Below the pieces are notes generated by a model. That model was not told the origin of the DNA. It ran no database searches and worked only from the letters and a program-made list of their open reading frames with translations. A stretch of 46,786 nt of DNA. Origin: Candidatus Pelethocola excrementipullorum. Its GTDB lineage: Bacteria > Bacillota > Clostridia > Lachnospirales > Lachnospiraceae. The DNA lies in the NCBI GenBank assembly GCA_018714325.1, contig DVNN01000234.1, forward strand, positions 1 to 46,786, read 5' to 3'. The translations under genes and the position numbers were made by a program. The first letter of the stretch is position 1. The number at the start of each line of letters is the position of its first letter. This document shows, piece after piece, positions 35,376 to 42,147 of this stretch.

Positions 35376-36587
35376 TCATTCAGAAGCCTTAAAATTATAA
35401 ATAGGCTTTATCACCTCAATAATATCCACTGCGCTCTGGATGACATCCACAATATCATGCAAGGACTTATAAGCCATCGGTGCCTCATCCAGTGTTGCTT
35501 CATTTACAGAGGTTGTATAAACACCCTCCATCTCTTTTCGATACTCCTGCATCGATAATTTCTCTTTCGCCTTAGTTCTGGACATCATCCGTCCCGCTCC
35601 ATGGGGAGCTGAGTAATTCCACTCCGGATTGCCCCTTCCAACTGCCAGCACACTCCCGTCACGCATATTGATTGGGATCAGAACCTTATCACCTTTCTGC
35701 GCCGCAATGGCTCCTTTCCGCAGAATCATTTCCTCTACATCGATATAATTATGAATGGTATGAAATCCATCCTTTTCGGACAGTCCGATTCGATCTATCA
35801 AAATCTCTGCGATCAATTCCCGGTTTCTTCTGGCAAATTCCTGACAGATTTCCACATCGTGAAGATAATCCTCCAGAAATTCACCGTACAGATAGCATAG
35901 ATCCTCCGGTATTAACAGTTCTTTTGCGGTCCATTTCAACTGCTTTAATGCCCCTTGTATCTCGGTTCTTCTGCCTGCCGCCTTATATTCCGCAATCAGA
36001 GCATCTCGTTTTGCAAAATACTCTTCTTTCCCCTGATGCAGCCCTATGGCCAGGCGCTGATAATAATCTGCCACCTGTTTGCCCAGGTTCCGGCTTCCGG
36101 TATGAATCACCAGATAATTGGTTCCATCGGCCGACTGGTCGACTTCTATAAAATGATTGCCGCCGCCCAAAGTTCCAAGGCTGCGTTCTAATCGCTTTGT
36201 ATCCCTCAAATTCCTATAACATCTCAACTCCATCAGGTCGAACTTTCTCTGCCTGCCCTCCCAGACATGCTTGCCCGACGGTACGTATCGTGCCGCCTGA
36301 TCCAGTTTTTCCATATCAATCTCATCTTTTCCCAAATTGACCGTATACATCCCACAGCCGATATCAACTCCCACAATATTGGGAACAGCTTTATCTGTTA
36401 TCGTCATGGTCGTTCCTATGGTACATCCCTTTCCGGCATGCACATCCGGCATAATGCGTATCTGGCTGCCCTTTGTAAATTCCTGATCACACATCCTTCT
36501 AATCTGAGCAATGGCCTCATCCTCTATTACCTTTGCATAGCAGACCGCCGTATTCATCGTTCCTTTAATCTCTAACTTATCTAACAT
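35376..36587 (-). CDS. rtcB: RNA-splicing ligase RtcB
   Basis: RtcB joins RNA ends bearing 3'-phosphate or 2',3'-cyclic phosphate to 5'-OH ends using GTP and Mn2+. Metal and guanylylation motifs are visible: MPDVHAGKGCTIGTT, GVDIGCGM, GGGNHFIEV, HTGSRNLGKQVADYY, and the C-terminal SAPHGAGRMMSRTKAK whose His is the guanylate acceptor in characterised RtcB. The true start is ATG 36587 (MLDKLEIKG), with GAGGAG upstream; the track start at 36620 adds an unlikely 11 residues. The length is then 403 residues, within the short bacterial type. No rtcA, archease or Rsr gene is nearby. A structured small gene ending in a terminator lies 64 bp upstream and may control it. Confidence 0.93.
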   Translation of the reverse strand: MLDKLEIKGTMNTAVCYAKVIEDEAIAQIRRMCDQEFTKGSQIRIMPDVHAGKGCTIGTTMTITDKAVPNIVGVDIGCGMYTVNLGKDEIDMEKLDQAARYVPSGKHVWEGRQRKFDLMELRCYRNLRDTKRLERSLGTLGGGNHFIEVDQSADGTNYLVIHTGSRNLGKQVADYYQRLAIGLHQGKEEYFAKRDALIAEYKAAGRRTEIQGALKQLKWTAKELLIPEDLCYLYGEFLEDYLHDVEICQEFARRNRELIAEILIDRIGLSEKDGFHTIHNYIDVEEMILRKGAIAAQKGDKVLIPINMRDGSVLAVGRGNPEWNYSAPHGAGRMMSRTKAKEKLSMQEYRKEMEGVYTTSVNEATLDEAPMAYKSLHDIVDVIQSAVDIIEVIKPIYNFKASE

Positions 36588-36650
36588 CTTTCTTCTCCTC
36601 AATCCTGCTACAAACATCAAGTGCAGTTCTTATTAACAAACAGAAAAGGC

Positions 36651-36682
36651 CGCCTATCCACATGGATAAGCGGCCGCCTGGA
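36651..36682 (-). terminator. Strong stem-loop upstream of rtcB, terminator or attenuator
   Basis: GGCCGC...GCGGCC closes a stem continued by TATCC/GGATA around ACAT, with one C-A mismatch. On the minus strand it is followed by TTTTCTGTTTGTT, a good U-tract. It lies between the small gene at 36703-36825 and rtcB. No clear promoter lies between it and rtcB, so it could act as an attenuator for rtcB. Confidence 0.75.
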
Positions 36683-36702
36683 ATCACTCTATGAAATCAT
36701 GA

Positions 36703-36825
36703 TTACACAACACAACTCTTAAACGCTTTCCCATATGAACGCAACACGATAAAGCTCTGGCTTTGGCGCAGAGCTTGAGGCTGTTCATTATATAGCCAAA
36801 CGTTTAAAAAATTAACTGATTTCAT
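36703..36825 (-). CDS. Unannotated 40-residue ORF, possibly a leader peptide
   Basis: This ORF is too short for the track. ATG at 36825 has AAAGGAA seven bases upstream. It encodes 40 residues, starting MKSVNFLNVWLYNE and ending AFKSCVV, with net positive charge, no signal peptide, no membrane helix and a single Cys near the C-terminus. A strong terminator follows 20 bp after the stop. The same segment can fold into three nested stems (see the overlapping ncRNA entry), so it may be a structured RNA that happens to be open, a leader peptide, or both. I do not recognise the peptide. Confidence 0.45.
   Translation of the reverse strand: MKSVNFLNVWLYNEQPQALRQSQSFIVLRSYGKAFKSCVV
36719..36807 (-). 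ncRNA. Candidate structured RNA next to rtcB
   Basis: Three inverted repeats are nested: TTAAACG (36719-36725) with CGTTTAA (36801-36807); ATGAAC (36735-36740) with GTTCAT (36783-36788); and AAGCTCTG (36752-36759) with CAGAGCTT (36769-36776). Together they make a rod with two asymmetric internal loops and a 9-nt end loop. A terminator hairpin with U-run follows on the minus strand, so a short stable transcript of about 200 nt is likely. It matches no RNA family I know with certainty. Confidence 0.45.
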
Positions 36826-36954
36826 GATTAGATTCCTTTCCCGCATTCTTCTGCGTCCATTTTTATCACTTGTCTTACACTATATCATATAAAATTCCTT
36901 TTGTCTTTATACTTCTGCTATAAATTTCTAGATATTCCCAGAATTTTCACTCAC

Positions 36955-37428
36955 TTATCTCAAATATTCTCCTAATATTTTGCCAACTTCCTCAGGCTTT
37001 ACCCCTGAATACAGCCTATCATCAATTTTCAGATTGGGCCCTTTGGTGCATTGCTTCATGCAGTTCTGTGTGCGTACAGCAAAGACAAGACCAGCTTTAT
37101 TTTCCCTGATTACTCTCAGCTCCTCCCTGACAGCATCTGCAACTTTCCCACATCCTCTTGCCGAACATCTCGGACCCACGCATAAGGTGATGATATGACG
37201 TTTGACAGCATGTAGGCTGGGGTAGTATTTAAGCAAGCTCTTTATCACCACTTCTTTGATTCCAAACTCCTGACATACCCTCTGCTGGACATCATCCGGT
37301 ATATATCCGTATACTTCTTGAATTTCCCTTAGTAATTCCACCAAACGATCCTGCTGATAGTCATATTTCAAATCCTCATAGCAAGGAATCATCTCTTCTA
37401 TTTGTTTTTCGTATTCTTCTTCTAACAA
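36955..37428 (-). CDS. Thioredoxin-like [2Fe-2S] protein (NuoE/HydA-subunit E type), orphan
   Basis: This is the 24-kDa-subunit type of [2Fe-2S] protein that usually serves an NADH dehydrogenase, formate dehydrogenase or electron-bifurcating hydrogenase complex. The helical N-terminal part (LVELLREIQEVYGYIPDDVQQRV) and thioredoxin-like C-terminal part are both present; ligands are C-x4-C in LCVGPRCSARG and C-x3-C in NCMKQCTKGPN. I place the start at TTG 37428 because AGGAGG lies 6 nt upstream and the family N-terminus begins there; the track start at 37494 would add 22 atypical residues. That gives 157 residues. The partner NuoF/HydB subunit is missing from the neighbourhood, which is unusual. 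Confidence 0.85.
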   Translation of the reverse strand: MLEEEYEKQIEEMIPCYEDLKYDYQQDRLVELLREIQEVYGYIPDDVQQRVCQEFGIKEVVIKSLLKYYPSLHAVKRHIITLCVGPRCSARGCGKVADAVREELRVIRENKAGLVFAVRTQNCMKQCTKGPNLKIDDRLYSGVKPEEVGKILGEYLR

Positions 37429-37527
37429 AATTTGCCTCCTAAAACTTTTGATAATAAAATCAGTAATCTTTATTATATTTCTTAAACATATCACAATCCC
37501 TACTGTTTCTCAACTATTTTACTCCAA

Positions 37528-37553
37528 AAAGAAAGAGTCTGACAAGTCAGACT
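37528..37553 (-). terminator. Terminator of the AEC transporter gene
   Basis: AGAGTCTGAC and GTCAGACTCT form a perfect 10-bp stem around AA. On the minus strand it is followed by TTCTTTTTGG. Confidence 0.85.
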
Positions 37554-37596
37554 CTCGCGCGATAAAACGTCATTCGCATCCCCCGCAGGGTTTTCA

Positions 37597-38514
37597 TCAG
37601 ATCAGCAGTGAAATAAGCGGAACTGTAATCAGGGAGAATACCGTGGTAAATGCAATCAACCGATTGCTTTCCGTGCCTTTCCCCCCATACTCTTCCGCAA
37701 GCATGCCAGAGATACTGGCGCAGGGCATGGATACACATAACATGAAGATTCCCAATAGCTCCTTGCTGATTGGAAGCTGGCGTGCTATTAGCACACAGAT
37801 TGCCGGAAATACCAACATCTTCACAATCATAAATGTATAATGCTCTCTATCCAAGAATAATTCTTTTAAGCTCATTTTAGCAACCGACGATCCTATGATA
37901 ATCATGGACAGCGGAATCGCTGCATCCCCCATATACTTGAACGCATCCTGTATCGGTTCCATGACGGGTATCTGAAAGATAAATATAACTAAACTTACGA
38001 TACAGGCCAGCAGTCCCACATTGAATAAGGACTTCCAGGAATATTCCGCCTTCTTATCCGATGATTTAGATGCCAGATAGATGCCCAGGGTGTACACGAT
38101 AATATTAAATAACAGTATGTAAAACACAAGATAGATGATATATTCATCACCATAGATCCCCTTTACCAGAGGTATCCCTATAAATCCCACATTATTAAAA
38201 ATCAACATCAATTGATAGAAACTTGCTTTTTTGAGTTCATACCTTCTCAGTTTCACATATAAGAAACTTAAAGCAATCAGAAGGGTATACATTAAAAGCA
38301 CAGCAAGGATATTTTGAAATATCAATTTATCCCCGGTCATCTTTTCACCAAGCACTCCTGAGATTATGAGCATTGGGTTTAATACATTCACAATAAGAGA
38401 TGTGATTTTCCGACAAGTATGATCATCTATGATATTCTTCTTATAACTATAGATACCGATAACCACCATTATAAACAATACTAACATTCTTTGTAGTAAT
38501 ATTGCACTATCCAC
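37597..38514 (-). CDS. AEC (auxin efflux carrier) family transporter
   Basis: This is a secondary transporter of the AEC/Mem_trans family, which in bacteria carries organic acids such as malate or malonate. About ten membrane helices are evident. Typical segments are IVNVLNPMLIISGVLG, FNNVGFIGIPLVKGIYGDEYI, GDAAIPLSMIIIGSSVAKM and CVSMPCASISGMLAEEYGG near the end. I prefer the GTG start at 38514 (VDSAILLQRML) because GGAGGG lies 6 nt upstream; the track ATG at 38538 has no such site. That gives 305 residues. It stands alone, with its own terminator, downstream of the YiaK-type operon but separated from it by a terminator. Confidence 0.88.
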   Translation of the reverse strand: MDSAILLQRMLVLFIMVVIGIYSYKKNIIDDHTCRKITSLIVNVLNPMLIISGVLGEKMTGDKLIFQNILAVLLMYTLLIALSFLYVKLRRYELKKASFYQLMLIFNNVGFIGIPLVKGIYGDEYIIYLVFYILLFNIIVYTLGIYLASKSSDKKAEYSWKSLFNVGLLACIVSLVIFIFQIPVMEPIQDAFKYMGDAAIPLSMIIIGSSVAKMSLKELFLDREHYTFMIVKMLVFPAICVLIARQLPISKELLGIFMLCVSMPCASISGMLAEEYGGKGTESNRLIAFTTVFSLITVPLISLLI

Positions 38515-38599
38515 TCTTCGCCCTCCGGTTTTCGACAATATTTATATTGTAATCAATATCTGTACTTTACACAAGACCTTTTAGGCTATTTTAACAAAA

Positions 38600-38635
38600 A
38601 GATCCCATGCAGCCATTGGATGCCGCATGAAATCT
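38600..38635 (-). terminator. Terminator of the hydantoinase-like/YiaK operon
   Basis: AGATCCCATGCAGC pairs with GCCGCATGAAATCT with small mismatches around CATTGGAT. On the minus strand it is followed by TTTTTGTT. It ends the six-gene operon after the alcohol dehydrogenase. Confidence 0.7.
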
Positions 38636-38655
38636 CTGTTATTCAACCCACTCCT

Positions 38656-39672
38656 CTAGAAAGTCAATACAATCTTTCTCATGGATGGGTCCTTGCTGTC
38701 TATGAAATCAAATGCCTTTTGAGCATCCGTGAAATGATAGGTATGAGAAACAGAATCCTTCAGATTCAGCCTTCCTTCATTCACAAGATCGATCACGCCC
38801 TGGAATTTCTTGTTTTGCAGACGGGATCCACGGATATCCAACTCCTTGGAGGTAATCTTAAACTGAGTCACCGGAGTATTGTCAATTGAGAATCCCATTG
38901 TGATCACTCTTCCTGCATTGCCGGTAGCCTCCAGTAATCTGCCCAGAGAATCACTGGTACAAGCAGCATCGATAGATACTGTCACTCCATATCCGCCGGT
39001 GTACTCTCTCACCTTTTCCGTAAGGTCCTCTTTCAGAGTGTTGATGGTATACTTAGCACCCAGATTCTTCATGGCCTCTAATTTGTCATCAACGATATCC
39101 GCCACGATAATGTTACTTGTATGCAGCCTGGCTATCTTCAGGATACTGCTTCCCAGAGCACCTGCGCCGAAAATCAGCAAGGTGTCTTCCGCAACCAATT
39201 CTGCTCTGCTGCAGGATTGTACTGCGATGGTAGCAGGCTCTATCATAACCGCTTCCACATCCGTCAATGAATCCGGCACGAAGTAAACATCCTTCTCCGG
39301 AACTACAATATACTCCCTGTATCCTCCGTCGATATGCACACCGCGTACCTTTAAGTCCGCACATACATTTCCACGGTTGATTTTGCAGGCATAACAGGTT
39401 CCACAATTTACCACCTGATCCACGATTACCCTGTCACCAGGTTTTACCTTGGTCACGTTATCGCCGACTTCCACCACCTGGCCTACCATCTCATGTCCGA
39501 TAACTCTGGGGTACGTTGCTGCAGCATTGGTTCCATGATAAATATGTACATCAGAACCACAGATTCCGGCTGCTGTCATTTTTATTAAAACATTATTCTG
39601 TTCATCGATTTCAGGTTTATCCATGTCAATAACTTCTATTTCGAATGGTTTATTAATTCTTACTGCTTTCAT
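38656..39672 (-). CDS. Zinc-dependent medium-chain alcohol/polyol dehydrogenase
   Basis: This NAD(P)-dependent enzyme oxidises a secondary hydroxyl, as in sorbitol, threonine or L-gulonate/galactonate 5-dehydrogenases. It is 338 residues. The catalytic zinc ligands are in AAGICGSDVHIYHG and VIGHEMVG; the structural zinc loop is CGTCYACKINRGNVC; the Rossmann motif is LLIFGAGALGSSILK. It is the last gene of the operon with yiaK-like and YhcH-type genes, 50 bp after the latter, with AAGGAG before the ATG. A role on a sugar acid such as a keto-gulonate relative is inferred from YiaK, not shown. Confidence 0.85.
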   Translation of the reverse strand: MKAVRINKPFEIEVIDMDKPEIDEQNNVLIKMTAAGICGSDVHIYHGTNAAATYPRVIGHEMVGQVVEVGDNVTKVKPGDRVIVDQVVNCGTCYACKINRGNVCADLKVRGVHIDGGYREYIVVPEKDVYFVPDSLTDVEAVMIEPATIAVQSCSRAELVAEDTLLIFGAGALGSSILKIARLHTSNIIVADIVDDKLEAMKNLGAKYTINTLKEDLTEKVREYTGGYGVTVSIDAACTSDSLGRLLEATGNAGRVITMGFSIDNTPVTQFKITSKELDIRGSRLQNKKFQGVIDLVNEGRLNLKDSVSHTYHFTDAQKAFDFIDSKDPSMRKIVLTF

Positions 39673-39721
39673 TCTAAGAACTCCTTTTATGTCTTTTCAG
39701 ATTATAAAATTAATCAGGATT

Positions 39722-40180
39722 TCAATCTTTTATGGAAACCTTAACAACTACTTTCTTCACGTTGCAAGGCTCACCTGCCATACATCTTGGCTTATGGGCG
39801 TCTTCCGGGGCAACCACGATTAAGTCCCCTTCTTCCAGAACCACACAACCACTGAATGCCGGTTCCTGATAGAAAATCACATCATTATCCTCATTCTTCT
39901 CTTTTTCCACCAGACCATCTCTTTTACACACTCCAAAGGCTTCCCTTCCGGATGCCAGATACTGGATATCAAAGTATTTATCATGGGTTTCAAAGAACAA
40001 GGTCTCACTGGGCATTGTGGTGTATTCCTGTATATTAGCAATTACTTCCTGCCCCAGAATCTCGTAGGCTCCGGGGGCTAAAGAACTCACATCAGTTTCT
40101 TCCAGCCACTTATATGCAGCCTGAAATTTAGAGTTTAAATAATTATATTTCTCAGCAACTTTGATATTTGCAAAATACAT
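39722..40180 (-). CDS. YhcH/YjgK/YiaL family protein (DUF386)
   Basis: This is a small cupin-like protein of the YhcH/YjgK/YiaL family, whose members occur in sugar-acid and sialic-acid operons and have been suggested to be anomerases or sugar-processing lyases. I set the start at ATG 40180 (MYFANIKVAEKY), with a perfect AGGAGG upstream, giving 152 residues; the track adds 12. The metal-site region is visible in ETHDKYFDIQYLASG and in VVAPEDAHKPRCMAG, where E/H/H residues of the family lie. In E. coli its homologue YiaL is encoded next to yiaK, as here. Confidence 0.88.
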   Translation of the reverse strand: MYFANIKVAEKYNYLNSKFQAAYKWLEETDVSSLAPGAYEILGQEVIANIQEYTTMPSETLFFETHDKYFDIQYLASGREAFGVCKRDGLVEKEKNEDNDVIFYQEPAFSGCVVLEEGDLIVVAPEDAHKPRCMAGEPCNVKKVVVKVSIKD

Positions 40181-40223
40181 CGTATATCCTCCTATGTTAA
40201 AAATGTAGCAATCCAAAAGAAAG

Positions 40224-40260
40224 GGCGGCAGAATTCAACTTAATAATTGATACTGCCGCC
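40224..40260 (-). promoter_or_regulatory. Intercistronic stem-loop between yiaK-like and YhcH-type genes
   Basis: GGCGGCAG (40224-40231) pairs with CTGCCGCC (40253-40260) around a 21-nt loop. On the minus strand CTTTCTTTTGG follows. This could be a partial terminator that lowers downstream expression, or an mRNA-processing element. Confidence 0.6.
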
Positions 40261-40296
40261 AAAATTCTTTATTCTATTCTCGAAGAAACTCCAGAA

Positions 40297-41340
40297 TTAT
40301 TTGCTTGCAATGTCAATTACATCCAGATTTCCATCAGCAATGGCTTTAACCTGTGCCCAGATTTGATCATCGACCTGAACACCATTCTCCATGCTTGCCT
40401 TACGTACATCCATGGTACGTTCCCCAGGACAAGTCACCTTGCCGCCTTCCTTTTCAGGATGGGAACTATCCGCAGCATCTACTCTCTTGTTAAGCATTGT
40501 CTGAATTTCATCCTTGGAACCGAATAGATAAGGATCATAGGCGATGAAGATCTGACAGCAGCCTGTACAACTGCCCTGATTCTCTTCATCCAGATCGGCA
40601 CCGCTCTTTCCGTTAGCCATAAGTGCGGCCGCCAGATCCAGAACGATTGCCATTCCGCTTCCCTTCCAATAACCGGTAGGAAGAATGCGTTTGCTATCTT
40701 CAATCGCTCCCGGATCGGAGGTCAGGTTTCCATCTTTATCAAATCCCCCAGGATATGGTAATTCTTTTCCTGCAAGTCTGTATACCCCTAGTTTTCCATA
40801 TGCATACTGGCTCATTGCCATATCCAGCACGATTGGTCCATCCTCACGCGGAATCGCGATACAGAATGGATTATTGCCCACACCAGGTTCATCACTGCCC
40901 CACAGAGGCATACAGCTTTCTGTATTGGTCCAGCTCATTCCCATGTATCCGGCTTCCGCCATTCTCCATGCGTATGTGCCGCCTCTCATCCAGTGAGTGG
41001 TGTTTTTCAACGCCACGCAGCCAATTCCATGGGCTTTCGCCAATTCAACGGCTCTATCAGCACAATAAATCGCATTGGTGATTCCGATTCCCAGATTTCC
41101 ATCGTAATTCTCAACCGCTCCCTTTGCCAGAACCAGTTCCGGTTTTGCCTTGGGATCAACCCAGCCTCTCTGAACATATTCTACAAATCGTGGAACCCTG
41201 TTCAGGCCGTGGCTTTCGATTCCATCCGCATTGGACTGGGAGTGTACCGTTGCACATGTTTCAGCCTGCTCTTCGCTTAAACCAGCGTTCAGCAGCGCTT
41301 TTTTAACAGTCTCTTTTACAACATCGTATTCTATACGCAT
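40297..41340 (-). CDS. YiaK-like 2,3-diketo-L-gulonate reductase (LDH2/MDHG2 family)
   Basis: This enzyme belongs to the malate/L-lactate dehydrogenase (LDH2/MDHG2) family, NAD(P)-dependent and distinct from Rossmann-fold dehydrogenases. It is 347 residues. Recognisable parts are HSQSNADGIESHGLNRVPRFVEYVQRGWV, with the family's catalytic His in SHG, KNTTHWMRGGTYAWRMAEAGY, and PILPTGYWKGSGMAIVLDLAAALM-like sequence. The closest named relative I recognise is YiaK, which reduces 2,3-diketo-L-gulonate to 3-keto-L-gulonate in E. coli; the adjacent YiaL-type gene supports this group. A different 2-keto-acid substrate remains possible. AGGTGAGG precedes the ATG. Confidence 0.85.
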   Translation of the reverse strand: MRIEYDVVKETVKKALLNAGLSEEQAETCATVHSQSNADGIESHGLNRVPRFVEYVQRGWVDPKAKPELVLAKGAVENYDGNLGIGITNAIYCADRAVELAKAHGIGCVALKNTTHWMRGGTYAWRMAEAGYMGMSWTNTESCMPLWGSDEPGVGNNPFCIAIPREDGPIVLDMAMSQYAYGKLGVYRLAGKELPYPGGFDKDGNLTSDPGAIEDSKRILPTGYWKGSGMAIVLDLAAALMANGKSGADLDEENQGSCTGCCQIFIAYDPYLFGSKDEIQTMLNKRVDAADSSHPEKEGGKVTCPGERTMDVRKASMENGVQVDDQIWAQVKAIADGNLDVIDIASK

Positions 41341-41362
41341 CTTGACACTTCACCTCACCTTT

Positions 41363-42142
41363 TTATTCATTACTTGAACAAGGCTCTACCCCTGCATATC
41401 CCATCATTTCTTCATAAAGGCCGCTGGCCTCCATCGGTGAATATCCATAAACTAACAGAACATCCATCAGATATGGTGCATAAGGAATTCTTGTCATTTC
41501 TTTCGCAAAGGCCATGGCGGCAATTTCACTTAAAGCAATAATTAACGAATCATTGTGGAAGGGTCCAATATTCCATAGACGTATCTTCTCATTCTGTGTG
41601 AATATCTCGTTTTTATATTGATCCTCCACACAGTGAAATAATTCATGGGCGAGAAGCAATTTACTGATATTCAGTTTTCCGGTCATGACCTCCAATACTT
41701 CAGGTTTTTCCAACAACCGGTTTGCCTTCCTCACCGCATCCATATAAATTGAAATCTGATTCGGCATTCTATATTCCGCGAATAATATCCGGTCCCCGCC
41801 TTCAGGAAGCGCGGGATAGGAAACTTTAAGCCCCATGGACTTTGCTAAAGATACCGGATCATTCGATGAATACTTCTTACAGATTAGCCGGCAATACTCC
41901 TGGCCGCATGCTATGGATTGTTCCATCCAGGTTCTGCGTTGTTCATCTGTAAACTTTCCATTCAATGGTTCTCTTGAAAATGCATACTTATACCAGTCCA
42001 GCATCTCAATTCTGGATAAATCCTCCAACATAGTGCCCAGATCACGCAGTTCGAATTCCGGTCTTTTATATGCATTGGATTTTCCAGTCAGAAAACCTTC
42101 TTTAATTGGCTTTAATAATTCTCGAATTTCACCTTTTTTCAT
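41363..42142 (-). CDS. HExxH-containing protein, putative zinc metallopeptidase, unknown function
   Basis: I do not recognise the family with certainty. The 259-residue protein has no signal peptide or membrane helix. It carries HELFH in KLLLAHELFHCVEDQYK, a canonical zincin motif, and about 40 residues later LIIALSEIAAMAFAKEM, where an Glu could be the third ligand, as in gluzincin or ImmA-like proteins. No helix-turn-helix is present. It starts 5 bp after the hydantoinase-like stop, so it is almost certainly translationally coupled with that gene; a dedicated ribosome binding site is poor. A peptidase inside a small-molecule catabolic operon is unusual; it may act on, mature or bind the partner protein. 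Confidence 0.6.
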   Translation of the reverse strand: MKKGEIRELLKPIKEGFLTGKSNAYKRPEFELRDLGTMLEDLSRIEMLDWYKYAFSREPLNGKFTDEQRRTWMEQSIACGQEYCRLICKKYSSNDPVSLAKSMGLKVSYPALPEGGDRILFAEYRMPNQISIYMDAVRKANRLLEKPEVLEVMTGKLNISKLLLAHELFHCVEDQYKNEIFTQNEKIRLWNIGPFHNDSLIIALSEIAAMAFAKEMTRIPYAPYLMDVLLVYGYSPMEASGLYEEMMGYAGVEPCSSNE

Positions 42143-42147
42143 TTACA

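Noticed and set aside
36703-36825. tRNA or tRNA-like Y RNA beside rtcB
   Set aside because: No T-loop GTTCRA, no CCA or cloverleaf arrangement could be drawn; only nested stems are supported, so a Y RNA label would be unsupported.
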